A stretch of 64,000 nucleotides of DNA from Verrucomicrobiaceae bacterium (GCA_019694165.1 JAIBCL010000008.1:62001-126000); one strand, 5' to 3'; positions 55,365 to 63,982 are shown, numbered from the stretch's first letter. The notes: generated from the sequence alone by a model not told the origin. Program-made: numbers and translations.

Positions 55365-55856
55365 ATGCCCCTCAACTTCGTCCGCTTCAAACACGCCCGC
55401 TTCTCCGCCCGTTTTCCGGATTCGTTCCGCTACTCGCGTTCGCACTACTGGATGGCGGAGGTCGAGGGGCAGCCCGGCCTTTGGCGCGTGGGCTTCACGA
55501 AGTTCGCCACGCGCATGCTCGGTGAGCTGGTCGATTGCGAGTGGAAAAAGAAAGACGGCGAAGCGGTCGCACCCGGCGACAACGTCGGCTGGGTCGAGGG
55601 CTTCAAGGCCGCGAGCGATGTCTATTGCGTGATGAGCGGCCAGTTCGCCGGTGGCAATCCTGTGCTGCAAGACGACGCCTGCATCGTCCGCACCGATCCC
55701 TATGAAGTCGGCTGGCTTTATTCCGTGCGCGGCGAGCCCGAGCCCGACTCGCTCGATGTGAATGGCTACATCGACTACCTCTCCGGCACGATCCAGAAGA
55801 TGGCGGAGACCACGCACGCCGATTACGAGCCGCCTGCCGACGAGAGCGAAAAATAG
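55365..55856 (+). CDS. GcvH-like lipoyl-domain protein
   Basis: The product is 163 residues, longer than a usual H protein (about 125) because of a 20-25 residue N-terminal extension. The core SRSHYWMAEVEGQPGLWRVGFTKFA matches the opening of GcvH, WVEGFKAASDVYCVMSGQ has the lipoyl Lys at 81 (in the usual ESVKAASD position), and DPYEVGWLYSV matches the DPYGEGWL box. No glycine-cleavage partner (gcvT, gcvP) is adjacent. It may serve glycine cleavage or act as a lipoate relay carrier. A CobW-type GTPase begins 53 bp downstream on the same strand. Confidence 0.88.
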   Translation: MPLNFVRFKHARFSARFPDSFRYSRSHYWMAEVEGQPGLWRVGFTKFATRMLGELVDCEWKKKDGEAVAPGDNVGWVEGFKAASDVYCVMSGQFAGGNPVLQDDACIVRTDPYEVGWLYSVRGEPEPDSLDVNGYIDYLSGTIQKMAETTHADYEPPADESEK

Positions 55857-55909
55857 CATTTTTGCGGCCTCTGCGTCTTTTTGCGGTCAGCGCTTCGTTC
55901 CTTCTCGCC

Positions 55910-57022
55910 ATGTCTTCACGCGCGAAATACATCATGATCGGCGGCTTCCTCGGCGCCGGAAAAACCACCTCCGTCATCCGCCTTGCCCGCTACTTGTCGG
56001 ATCAAGGCCAGCGCGTCGGCATCATCATGAACGACCAGGGCGCGGGCCTTGTGGACACCGCGCTCGCCGAGGCGAATCAATTCCCCACCGAAGAAATCTC
56101 CGGCGGCTGCTTCTGCTGCCGGTTCAATTCGCTCATCGAAGCCGCGCAGCACCTCACCGACGACACGCGACCTGACGTGATCATCTCCGAGCCCGTCGGC
56201 AGTTGCACCGACCTCGTCGCCACCGTCAGCCTGCCGCTGCAGCAGATTTACGGCGAGCAATATGACATCGCGCCGCTATCGGTCGTCGTCGATCCCATCC
56301 GCGCGCGTCGCGTGCTCGGGCTGGACACCGGCAAAAAATTTTCGCCGAACGTCATCTATATTTACAAAAAGCAGCTCGAAGAAGCCGGCGTCATCATCAT
56401 CAACAAGACCGACCTCGTCTCCGCTGAGGAACTCCAAGAACTCAGCGACGCGCTCGAAAAAAACTACCCGCGCGCCAAAGTCGTCCGCGTCGCCGCGCGC
56501 CACGGCCACAACCTGTCAACGTGGTTTGATCACGTCGCCTCCACCTCCATGGCCGCCGCACCCACGATGGAAGTGGACTACCAGCTCTACGGCGAAGGCG
56601 AGGCGTTGCTCGGCTGGCTCAATGTCACCGCGCAGCTCGAGGAGCTCGATGGCAACGAAGTCGATGGCAACGCGCTCCTCCAGCACATCGCCGCCGAACT
56701 CCGCTCACAACTCGCCGCCCAAGGCGCGGAGATCGCGCACTTGAAGATGATCCTCTCCGCCGATCCGTCAGGCCTCGAACTCGCCGCCATCAACTGCACT
56801 CGCACCGACGCACAGCCCGAGCTGAGCCACACGCTCGCCGATCCCATCGACAGCGGCGAGCTGCTCATCAATCTCCGCGCCGAAGCCGCCCCCGAAGTCC
56901 TCGACGCCGCCGTCAGCGCCGCGCTCGCCGGATTGAAAACCCAAAACATCCAGTCCCGCACCACCCACTCCGAGCACTTCCGCCCCGGCCAGCCCGTGCC
57001 GACGCATCGCGTGGTTGTTTAG
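55910..57022 (+). CDS. CobW/YeiR-type metal-chaperone GTPase
   Basis: The product is 370 residues from the ATG at 55910; an upstream GTG/TTG start would add a leader-like extension. P-loop GGFLGAGKTT is near residue 10, the metal motif GGCFCC near 65 (CxCC type), and the G4 box NKTDL near 165. The C-terminal part (about 225-370) is unlike classical CobW_C and is mixed alpha/beta, ending THSEHFRPGQPVPTHRVVV. COG0523-type proteins deliver zinc, cobalt or iron. The last 56 bp recur at 58438-58493 next to a broken gene. Location after the GcvH-like gene suggests an operon. Confidence 0.93.
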   Translation: MSSRAKYIMIGGFLGAGKTTSVIRLARYLSDQGQRVGIIMNDQGAGLVDTALAEANQFPTEEISGGCFCCRFNSLIEAAQHLTDDTRPDVIISEPVGSCTDLVATVSLPLQQIYGEQYDIAPLSVVVDPIRARRVLGLDTGKKFSPNVIYIYKKQLEEAGVIIINKTDLVSAEELQELSDALEKNYPRAKVVRVAARHGHNLSTWFDHVASTSMAAAPTMEVDYQLYGEGEALLGWLNVTAQLEELDGNEVDGNALLQHIAAELRSQLAAQGAEIAHLKMILSADPSGLELAAINCTRTDAQPELSHTLADPIDSGELLINLRAEAAPEVLDAAVSAALAGLKTQNIQSRTTHSEHFRPGQPVPTHRVVV

Positions 57023-57127
57023 ACAGGATTTCAGGATTGGCAGGATTTACAGGATGAATCTTTTGATTGTCCAGACTCAGAAACCCAATTCCCCTCCTGT
57101 GAATCCTGAGAATCCTGCAATCCTGTC
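57022..57127. repeat. 106-bp inverted-repeat element of AGGATT/AATCCT units
   Basis: The left side reads GACAGGATTTCAGGATTGG and CAGGATTTACAGGATG; the right side reads CCTGTGAATCCTGAG, AATCCTGC and AATCCTGTC. The two sides are mutually complementary and can form a long hairpin around an AT-richer centre. The element begins one base after the last codon of the GTPase gene (overlapping its stop region) and ends 3 bp before the serpin ATG. Confidence 0.85.
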
Positions 57128-57130
57128 AAA

Positions 57131-58372
57131 ATGATTTTCTCTCTGGCCAGCCGGATCATTCTCGTCTTGGCTTTGGCGTCGCCCCTTGCACACGCAGCGG
57201 GCGATCCGGCTACTGCGGCGGTCAATCATCTCGGCCTGGCGCTTCTCAGAGAGACAAAAGGCAATGCTCTTGTCTCGCCTTGGTCACTGCAACAAGCGCT
57301 CGCGATGGTCTATGCGGGCGCACATGGAAAAACGCGGGACGAGATGACAGCCGCTCTCGGCTACTCCGCTGATGAAGCCGAGTTGCACAAAGGACTGAAA
57401 TGCCTGCGCGAAGCAGGCGATGCTCTGGCAAAAGACGGTCAAGGATCGAAGCCTCTTCGGACTGCCAACCGGCTCTTTGTCGCAGCGAATCTGCCGTTGA
57501 AAACAGAATGGCTTGACCTGACAAAACGGTTTTACGGCGCAGTCCCGCAGTCACTGAATTTTGCGCCCCCCTCCGCAGCGACCCGAGCCATCGATGACTG
57601 GGTGGCAGAACAGACGGACAGGCTCATTCCGTCCGTGATTCCTGACGGAGCCTTGAAACGTGACACGAAACTCGTGATCGCCAATGCGCTCTACTTCGAT
57701 CTGCCGTGGGACGAACTTTTCACCAAGGAACTCACAAAGACCGAGCCATTCTTCACCGCACCCGGTCGCAGCAAGAATGTGCCACTGATGTTCAAGCAGC
57801 ATCGCCAGCGATATGCACACAAGGACGGTTTCCAGATCGCGACGCTGCCGTATGCAGGCGAGCAGGTTCAGTTCGTCGTCGTTCTTCCTGATGATGCGAA
57901 TGACCTCGCAAAAGTCGAAGCTGCATTGACCACCGACCTCATGGCTGAGTGCACTTCGATGTCGCGCGCCGAGCTACGGCTCACACTGCCACGACTCAAG
58001 ATGGAACCGCCATCAATGCCGATGAAGGAATCGCTCGAAAAACTTGGAATGAAATCAGCATTCAGTGATGGAGCTGATCTGACCGGCATCTGGCACTCCG
58101 AGGCACTGGGCAATCCCATGATCGACGAGATCTTCCACCGCACGTTCGTCGAACTGGATGAGAATGGCACGAAGGCCGCCGCATCGACCGCCGTCATCCT
58201 TCGTCCGAAGAACGGTGTCCCGCGCGAGGTGCCGCATATGGCTGTCCGCTGCGATCACCCATTTGTTTTCGCCATCCAGCATGTTCCGACGGGAGCCTGT
58301 CTATTTGTCGGGCGCGTCGCCGACCCCGAGCCGGCGATGTCGGCGACTGTTCGCAACAAGCCGAAGAAGTAG
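57131..58372 (+). CDS. Secreted serpin (serine protease inhibitor)
   Basis: The product is 413 residues with a signal peptide (MIFSLASRIILVLALASPLAHA). Serpin landmarks occur in order: GNALVSPWSLQQALAMVYAGAHGKTRDEM, INWVxxxT-type text as IDDWVAEQTDRLIPSVI, LVIANALYFDLPW, and the breach and hinge DEIFHRTFVELDENGTKAAASTAV near residues 333-357. The hinge keeps the small residues needed for loop insertion, so it is probably an active inhibitor. The reactive loop after it reads ILRPKNGVPREVPH, and HPFVFAIQHVPTGACLFVGRV closes the fold. Bacterial serpins are scattered and often horizontally gained. The start abuts a repeat hairpin, so its own promoter is not visible. Confidence 0.94.
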   Translation: MIFSLASRIILVLALASPLAHAAGDPATAAVNHLGLALLRETKGNALVSPWSLQQALAMVYAGAHGKTRDEMTAALGYSADEAELHKGLKCLREAGDALAKDGQGSKPLRTANRLFVAANLPLKTEWLDLTKRFYGAVPQSLNFAPPSAATRAIDDWVAEQTDRLIPSVIPDGALKRDTKLVIANALYFDLPWDELFTKELTKTEPFFTAPGRSKNVPLMFKQHRQRYAHKDGFQIATLPYAGEQVQFVVVLPDDANDLAKVEAALTTDLMAECTSMSRAELRLTLPRLKMEPPSMPMKESLEKLGMKSAFSDGADLTGIWHSEALGNPMIDEIFHRTFVELDENGTKAAASTAVILRPKNGVPREVPHMAVRCDHPFVFAIQHVPTGACLFVGRVADPEPAMSATVRNKPKK

Positions 58373-58437
58373 CGTTCCATCCCTGCACACTCGGCATCCG
58401 CCATCCGTCATTTCTCATCATGATCTTTTCCCTCACA

Positions 58438-58493
58438 CGCACCACCCACTTCGAGCACTTCCGCCCCGGCCAGCCCGTGCCGACGCATCGCGT
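58438..58493 (+). repeat. Second copy of the 3' end of the CobW-type gene
   Basis: These 56 bp match 56957-57012 with one mismatch (ACTTCG against ACTCCG). They encode RTTHFEHFRPGQPVPTHRV in frame with an ATG at 58420, but the frame then leaves the known ending and soon stops. The spermidine-synthase-like remnant begins exactly at the end of this copy. Confidence 0.9.
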
Positions 58494-59189
58494 CATGGGC
58501 GGCAATGCCTCGCGCCCGAACGCCGCAGAGAGCCGTTCACCTACTACTTCCGGGAGAGCGGTTGCGGCATGGTGTTCGACCGATTGAAGGACAAGCCAGA
58601 TGCGCGCTTTGGCGTTGTTGGCATGGGAGCGGGAACCGTGGCGGCCTACGCCGAGAAAGGGCAGGTGATGCGCTTCTACGAGCTGAATCCCGCAGCCGAA
58701 AAACTCGCCTTCCAATGGTTCACATACATCCCGGACATGATCGCCAGAGGGGCGCGCTATGAGGTGGCTCTCGGCGACGCGCGATTGAGCATGGAGCATG
58801 AGGCGCCACAGCAATTCGATGCCCTCCTGCTCGATGCATTCAGCGGCGACACGGTGCCTGTGCACTTGCTCACGAAGGAATCTTTTGGACTCTACCTCCG
58901 GCACATGAAGCCTGATGGAGTCATTGCGGTGCACATCACCAACCACTTTTTGAACCTCGCTCCCGTGGTAGAAAAAATCGCCGCCGAACTTGGCATCCCC
59001 AGCGTTCGAATCGCGGTCAAGCCTCCGCCGGACACTCACAACTGCATCACCGACTATGTTTTGATGTCACGCGACCAAGCCTTCGTGCAATCACATCCTC
59101 CCCAGATTCCCACCTGGGCAAGGGTCCAGGACGTGCCGGTGTGGACCGACCATCATCACAACCTCTTCGGCATACTCCAACACTGGTGA
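58491..59189 (+). pseudogene. 5'-truncated spermidine-synthase-like protein (fused MFS/spermidine synthase remnant)
   Basis: Similarity starts abruptly at RHGRQCLAPERRREPFTYYF and continues for about 232 codons. The methyltransferase-like fold is clear: VVGMGAGTVAAYAEKGQ for the nucleotide site, VMRFYELNPAAEKLA, VALGDARLSMEHE and FDALLLDAFSGDTVPVHLLTKE. In intact relatives this domain follows several hundred residues of membrane helices of MFS type, which are missing. No ATG gives a complete domain, and the junction falls at the duplicated GTPase 3' end. A short product from an internal start is possible but would lack the membrane half. Confidence 0.85.
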
Positions 59190-59256
59190 ACATGCGAAGG
59201 CAATAGAATCCGTGACATTGAATGGGAGCTGATGAGTCTCGCGTAATCCTACCGCC

Positions 59257-61965
59257 ATGCGTCCCGCTCTGCTTCTACTCGCCGCTGCACTCACGACCGC
59301 GATTTCCCACGCGCAGACCGGCACCATCCCCAAAGACCGCCCGCGCGCACGGCCACCTTCGCAGCTCACCGGATGGGCCGATTGGGAGAAAGGCGAGGCC
59401 CTTCTGAAGCGCATCCTAGTTCCACCAGCCCCCATTCGCTCGCCGGATGAAGAAGCGAAGACCTTCAAGCTCGCGCCGGGCTACCGAATCGAACTCGTCG
59501 CCAGCGAGCCGATGGTGCAATGTCCGATCTTCTTCGAGTTCGATCCCGATGGCCGCATCTGGTGCCTCGAATACCAAGGCTACATGCGCGACCTCAAGGG
59601 CAGCGGCGAGGGCGATCCCATCTGCCGCCTCGTCGTTCTGGAGGACACGGATTTCGACGGCAAGGCAGACAAGCAAACCGTCTATCTCGACAAGCTCGTC
59701 ATGCCGCGCTCGTTCGCCTTCGTCAAAGGCGGCATTCTTTTGCAGGAACCGCCGAAGCTTTGGTTCTGCGAGGACACCAATGGCGATCTGAAATGCGACC
59801 GCCGCCGCGAGGTGGGGACCATGGGCGTCGCGGGTAATCCACAGCACACCGCAAACGGCCTGCGCTACGGCATCGACAACTGGCTTCACTGCGCCGACTG
59901 GCCGAAGAAATATCGCTGGGACGGCGAGAAGCTCATCGAGGCCGACACGATTCATCGCGGCCAGTTTGGCGTGTCGTTCGACGACGAAGGCCGCTTCATC
60001 ACCTGCTACGAGAACTCGGCGCTGCACATGGACCTCATTCCCGCCGATTGCATCATGCGGAATCCGAATCTCGTGAAGCTCTATCAGCGCAGCGGCAGCC
60101 GCGGCGGCATGGGCCTGAACGTGAACATCGCCAAAGAAGCGCAGGAGGTTTTCCCGATCCGCGTCACACCCGCCGTCACGCTCGGCGCACTTGAACTGCG
60201 CGATGACGGACGACTCCGCACCTACACCATCGTTAGCGGCACCTGCTTCTACAATGGCGACCAGTTCCCCGACGACGCCTATGGCAACGTCTTCGTCCCC
60301 GAGTCCGGCGGCCATTTGATCGGCCGCTTGAAGCTCACCGATGGCATCGAGCCAAAAGCCGCGCGCTTCTATCCGCCCGAGCAGGAATTCCTCGCCAGCA
60401 CCGATGAACGCTTCCGCCCCGTGAATGCCCGCGTTGGTCCCGACGGCTGCCTTTACATCGCCGACATGTATCACGGCATCATCGAGCACATCATCTTCAT
60501 GGTTCCGTGGCTTACGAAGCAGATCGAAGAACGCAAACTCGACACCGGCAACGACCTCGGCCGCATCTGGCGGATCGTCTGCGAAGGCAAACCGCTGAAT
60601 CGCAAGCCGCCGACGCTTGGCAAAGCAACGTCAGGCGAGTTGCGCAAGCGTCTCGAAGACATCAACGGCTGGTCGCGCCTCACCGCGCAACGCTTGCTTT
60701 TTGAACAGGGAGAAACCGTCGCGCCAAAACCAGACACCGCCGACGAACAAGCCGCGCGCCTTCATGCGCTGGTGAAACTCGGCGACTCCCGCACCGACGA
60801 GAGCCTCGCCGCGCGCCTCAAGATTCTGCAACGAGACTGCGGCCAGCTCTTCCGCATCGCCGCCTTGAGCGGACTGCATGGCATGGAACTAAAGTTCCTC
60901 GCTCTGCCGTGGGGTGATGCGACCGACGAAAAGCGCGAATTGTTTTCACTCGTCGCTCAATCCATCGCGATCAGCGGCGACACCGCCGCGATCAAGAATC
61001 TCCGAGAGTTTGCCAGCCACACTGCCGCCTGGCAAAAGGACGCCCTGCTCAAAGGCATCAACTCCATCACTCCGGAACTCCAATCTCCATCCATCGTGAG
61101 CAAACGCACGACCCCGCTCGCGCCCGATCAGCAAAAGCAATTCGACCTCGGCAAACAGCACTTCGCCGCCGTCTGTGCCGCGTGCCACCAGCCGCACGGT
61201 GGTGGCGTGCCGGGCGCGTTTCCGCCGCTCGTCGGCAGCGAGTGGGTGATGGGCGATCCCGCGCGGCTCATCCGCATCGTGCTACAAGGCGTCTATGGCC
61301 CGATCGAGGTCAAAGGCCAGCCGTGGAATCTCGCCATGCCCGGCCAGGGGATGAATCCGCTGCTCGACGAGGCGAAGATCGCCGCCGTTCTCAGCTATGT
61401 GCGCAACGAATGGGGCAATGAAGCCTCATTCATTGGCGCGAAGATGGTTTCCGAAATCCGCGGGCAAACGACCGGTCGCATGTTGCCGTGGACCGTCGCC
61501 GAATTGAACGGCATCACAGCGTCGCCACTCAAGGATGCAGCCATCGTCGCCTCAGCCGACGGCTCTTTCGTTCTCCCGGCCAGCAGAGCCCGCATCTACG
61601 GCCAGAAGCTCGCGTATCGCCCTTCACTTGATGTCCTCGCTCCTTGGACAGTCGCAGATGATTCCGCCGAGTGGATCATCGAAGCCAAACAAGCTGGCGA
61701 GTACGCAGTCTTCGTCGAACTCGCAGCCGACGACGATTCCGCCGGCGACCGCTACACCATTCAGACCGAAGGCTCACAGACCACCGGCACTGTCCAGTCC
61801 ACTGGCGGCTACGAGAATCCCACGCCGCAGAAAGCCGGCACTCTGAAGCTCAAAGCCGGCATCAACCACATTCTCATGCGTCCGGAAGGCCCGCTGAAGC
61901 GCGAGCTGGCCGACGTGCGGTCCGTCGTGCTGAAATCGGGCGGCATGCATAGACCTGCACCGTAG
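59257..61965 (+). CDS. PVC-type beta-propeller protein with cytochrome c domain and C-terminal binding domain
   Basis: The product is 902 residues with a signal peptide (LLLLAAALTTAISHAQ). Residues about 65-440 form a sorbosone-dehydrogenase-like propeller (FKLAPGYRIELVASEPMVQCPIFFEFDPDGRIWCLEYQGYM, GLRYGIDNWLHCADWPKKYRW, YGNVFVPESGGHLIGRLKL, DGCLYIADMYHGIIEH). A helical stretch follows, then a class I cytochrome c with CAACH at residues 640-644 and a distal Met (AMPGQGMNPLLD). The last 140 residues (WTVADDSAEWIIEAKQAGEYAVFVELA...) resemble a carbohydrate-binding beta-sandwich. Related 'PVC-type heme' proteins are thought to oxidise sugars in the periplasm; the substrate is unknown. A TAATCC box ends 7 bp before the ATG, without a clear -35. 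Confidence 0.92.
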   Translation: MRPALLLLAAALTTAISHAQTGTIPKDRPRARPPSQLTGWADWEKGEALLKRILVPPAPIRSPDEEAKTFKLAPGYRIELVASEPMVQCPIFFEFDPDGRIWCLEYQGYMRDLKGSGEGDPICRLVVLEDTDFDGKADKQTVYLDKLVMPRSFAFVKGGILLQEPPKLWFCEDTNGDLKCDRRREVGTMGVAGNPQHTANGLRYGIDNWLHCADWPKKYRWDGEKLIEADTIHRGQFGVSFDDEGRFITCYENSALHMDLIPADCIMRNPNLVKLYQRSGSRGGMGLNVNIAKEAQEVFPIRVTPAVTLGALELRDDGRLRTYTIVSGTCFYNGDQFPDDAYGNVFVPESGGHLIGRLKLTDGIEPKAARFYPPEQEFLASTDERFRPVNARVGPDGCLYIADMYHGIIEHIIFMVPWLTKQIEERKLDTGNDLGRIWRIVCEGKPLNRKPPTLGKATSGELRKRLEDINGWSRLTAQRLLFEQGETVAPKPDTADEQAARLHALVKLGDSRTDESLAARLKILQRDCGQLFRIAALSGLHGMELKFLALPWGDATDEKRELFSLVAQSIAISGDTAAIKNLREFASHTAAWQKDALLKGINSITPELQSPSIVSKRTTPLAPDQQKQFDLGKQHFAAVCAACHQPHGGGVPGAFPPLVGSEWVMGDPARLIRIVLQGVYGPIEVKGQPWNLAMPGQGMNPLLDEAKIAAVLSYVRNEWGNEASFIGAKMVSEIRGQTTGRMLPWTVAELNGITASPLKDAAIVASADGSFVLPASRARIYGQKLAYRPSLDVLAPWTVADDSAEWIIEAKQAGEYAVFVELAADDDSAGDRYTIQTEGSQTTGTVQSTGGYENPTPQKAGTLKLKAGINHILMRPEGPLKRELADVRSVVLKSGGMHRPAP

Positions 61966-62025
61966 GCCAACCCGATCCCGCGTGCCCGAGGCGGAACCTC
62001 GATGCGTGCCACCCTGCGTCTCATC

Positions 62026-62925
62026 CTACGGGTGTGGAGCTTGGTTGAGTTGATCGACCGGCGCGCCGCGGTGCTCGTCGATGAATTTCTCGGGTGACAG
62101 GCGGTTCAACGGCGTGTCGGCATAGCCCACACCGGGGTTCACATACGGGCCGGCGCGCACCTCGAAGTGGAGGTGCGCGAAGTACTGACCGCCGGCCGTG
62201 CCCACGGTGCCGATCTGCTCGCCTCGCGTCACGAGTTGATCGGGCCTGACGAGACTCTTCTCGAGGTGTGCATACAACGTCTGGTAAACCGCGAAGCCGC
62301 CAGGCGCCCCCGCCTCCTGCACGCGGTGCGCAAGAATGATCATGTTCCCCCATCCGGCGCCCGGCACTCCGGCATAAACCACGCGTCCAGTACCGGCGGC
62401 AAAGACCGCATCGCCGAGATCGGAGTTCTCGCCGCCGATGCCGTTGAGATCATCGCCAAGATGACGCGTGATGCGGAACGGCTGCGCATTGTAGGTGAGC
62501 GCTGCGTTTTGCGAGCCCATCGGATAATCGAACCGCACGGCCTCGGGCAGTGACGCCACCTCGAGGGGACCGAGCCGGATGAAAGCGGAGTCAAACGGCC
62601 GCGCAGGTTCCATCACCAACGAGGTCTGTGGAGCGGCCGGCGATTTCACTCCCGGTCCCGGCTCGGGCAAAGCACGAGGCGGCGTCCCGATGCCGGAAGC
62701 AGCCGCTGCGGGGCCCGCCGTGGCCGCGGATGGCGCTCTCACCGGACGCTGCACAGACGGCACGACGGACGACGTGCCCGCGGCATCGCGTGCCTCCGTG
62801 GCCGTGGATGGCGGCACCACCGGGCGCTGAGGCGCCAAGTCGCGTCCGTGCCACACCAGCCACACGGCGGCGACGATGACGACGAGCGTGACGAGCACAC
62901 GGAGCCAGAGACGGAGACGATTCAT
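62026..62925 (-). CDS. Membrane-anchored M23-family peptidase (LytM domain)
   Basis: The product is 299 residues. One N-terminal helix (LVTLVVIVAAVWLVW) anchors it, then a Pro/Ala-rich linker of about 80 residues leads to a peptidase domain at about 125-285. Zinc ligands are HLGDD (His155, Asp159) and HLHFE (His251, His253); LYAHLEKSLVRPDQLVTRGEQIGTVGTAGGQ is the usual preceding text. All ligands are present, so it is probably an active endopeptidase acting on peptidoglycan cross-links in the periplasm. It is divergent from a Fur-family gene with 92 bp between starts. Confidence 0.92.
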   Translation of the reverse strand: MNRLRLWLRVLVTLVVIVAAVWLVWHGRDLAPQRPVVPPSTATEARDAAGTSSVVPSVQRPVRAPSAATAGPAAAASGIGTPPRALPEPGPGVKSPAAPQTSLVMEPARPFDSAFIRLGPLEVASLPEAVRFDYPMGSQNAALTYNAQPFRITRHLGDDLNGIGGENSDLGDAVFAAGTGRVVYAGVPGAGWGNMIILAHRVQEAGAPGGFAVYQTLYAHLEKSLVRPDQLVTRGEQIGTVGTAGGQYFAHLHFEVRAGPYVNPGVGYADTPLNRLSPEKFIDEHRGAPVDQLNQAPHP

Positions 62926-62961
62926 GGCGAGGTCCGCGCGGCGGCGGGTCCAGACGAGCCG

Positions 62962-63011
62962 AGCCTAGCCGCAGTCTTCGCCGTTGTCAGCGGCGGGTTC
63001 GTGCCTATCCT
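62962..63011. promoter_or_regulatory. Divergent promoters for the M23 peptidase and the Fur-type regulator with overlapping -35 boxes
   Basis: Plus strand: TTGTCA (62984-62989), 16 bp, TATCCT (63006-63011), then six bases to the GTG at 63018. Minus strand: CTGACA (62990-62985), 17 bp, TAGGCT (62967-62962), about 36 bp before the ATG at 62925. The two -35 hexamers share five bases, so polymerase binding should be exclusive. Confidence 0.5.
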
Positions 63012-63017
63012 CGGCGC

Positions 63018-63485
63018 GTGCCAAAAATCGACGATCAGGCGCGCACGAAACTCGAGAGCTTTCTGACCAGCCAGGGACTGCGCCAGACCAAGCAGCGTGA
63101 GGTCGTCATCGAGGCAGCCTTTGCCACCGACGAGCATTTCAGCGCCGAAGATTTGCTGCGCCGCGTCCGGAAGATCGACCGCACCGTCTCCCGCGCCACC
63201 GTGTACCGCTCGCTGGCCCTGCTCGTCGAGAGCGGGCTGCTGCGTGAGGTGGACCTGGGCCGCGAACAGACCTACTACGATCCGAACTTCCTCGAAAAGC
63301 CCCAGCACAACCACCTCATCTGCAAGGACTGCGACCGCGTGGTGGAGTTCGAGGACGAGCACATCGCGCTGCTCGAGGACTGCATCACACGCCGGCTCGG
63401 ATTTCGACCTGCCACCAAAAGCATCCGCATCGAGGCCAATTGCGAGGAACTCGCCCGCATGGGCACATGCAGGAATCGGAAATGA
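63018..63485 (+). CDS. Fur-family metal- or peroxide-responsive repressor
   Basis: The product is 155 residues from a GTG at 63018, six bases after a -10 box. The winged helix spans about 20-90 (LRQTKQREVVIEAAF, SAEDLLRRV, SRATVYRSLALLVESGLLREVDLG). The metal-binding half has HNHLICKDC (His97, His99, Cys102, Cys105) and VVEFEDEHIALLE, typical of Fur/PerR; a further Cys151 near the end has no clear CxxC partner. It could be Fur, Zur or PerR; the sequence alone does not decide. Autoregulation through the shared promoter is plausible. Confidence 0.92.
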   Translation: MPKIDDQARTKLESFLTSQGLRQTKQREVVIEAAFATDEHFSAEDLLRRVRKIDRTVSRATVYRSLALLVESGLLREVDLGREQTYYDPNFLEKPQHNHLICKDCDRVVEFEDEHIALLEDCITRRLGFRPATKSIRIEANCEELARMGTCRNRK

Positions 63486-63530
63486 CGTGAAGGCAGCCGG
63501 CGCCCGCATCGGTTGGTCGGCAGCGTGCCG

Positions 63531-63899
63531 TTACGCCTCCGCATCCCGGTGCACCGTCTCGATTCCAAAGGCGGGCACGCAGATCGCCACATACTCCGCG
63601 CCTTCGTCGCCCGGCGTGCTGTAGCTGACCCACTCGCCGGCGTGGGCGATGACGCCCTGGCCGGCGGTCACGTCGAGCGAGCCGCCTTTGTGCTCCACGC
63701 GCAGCGTACCCTTCAGCACCAGCGTGTATTCCTCAAACTCCGGCGTCTGCCCCGGCTCCACCCAGCCGCCCGGGCTGCGCATGTGGGCGACGCTGATGCC
63801 GCTGTGACCGGAATTCACACGGCCGATGTATTCGTCGATGAGCTTGGGCTTGTTGCCGGCGGAAGTGATGCGCGTGGGCTTTGCGATGAGCGTGGGCAT
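63531..63899 (-). CDS. Small cupin-domain protein
   Basis: The product is 122 residues from the ATG at 63899; the frame is open further upstream but without sense. It forms a single cupin barrel: SPGGWVEPGQTPEFEEYTLVLKGTLRVEHKGG is motif 1 with only part of the usual His/Glu ligand set, and VTAGQGVIAHAGEWVSYSTPGDEGAEYVAIC is motif 2 with one His. Function is unknown; such proteins may bind a sugar or small metabolite, or act as isomerases. It converges with the Fur-type gene and has its own promoter. Confidence 0.88.
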   Translation of the reverse strand: MPTLIAKPTRITSAGNKPKLIDEYIGRVNSGHSGISVAHMRSPGGWVEPGQTPEFEEYTLVLKGTLRVEHKGGSLDVTAGQGVIAHAGEWVSYSTPGDEGAEYVAICVPAFGIETVHRDAEA

Positions 63900-63905
63900 G
63901 GCAGC

Positions 63906-63934
63906 TTTATGAAGGAAAGCGCGCGTTTGCACAA
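63906..63934 (-). promoter_or_regulatory. Promoter of the cupin gene placing +1 at the ATG
   Basis: TTGTGC (63934-63929) and CATAAA (63911-63906) on the minus strand with a 17-bp spacer; the ATG at 63899 follows by six bases, again suggesting a leaderless mRNA. Confidence 0.4.
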
Positions 63935-63982
63935 GCAAAGAAAGTCGTGTTCCATGCCGCCCGTTTTCCCCGCCCCACTGCC

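Noticed and set aside
58420..58600. Short frame MIFSLTRTTHFEHF... as a separate gene
   Set aside because: It is only the duplicated 3' end of the GTPase gene behind an ATG, and it ends soon after in a different frame from the spermidine-synthase-like remnant.
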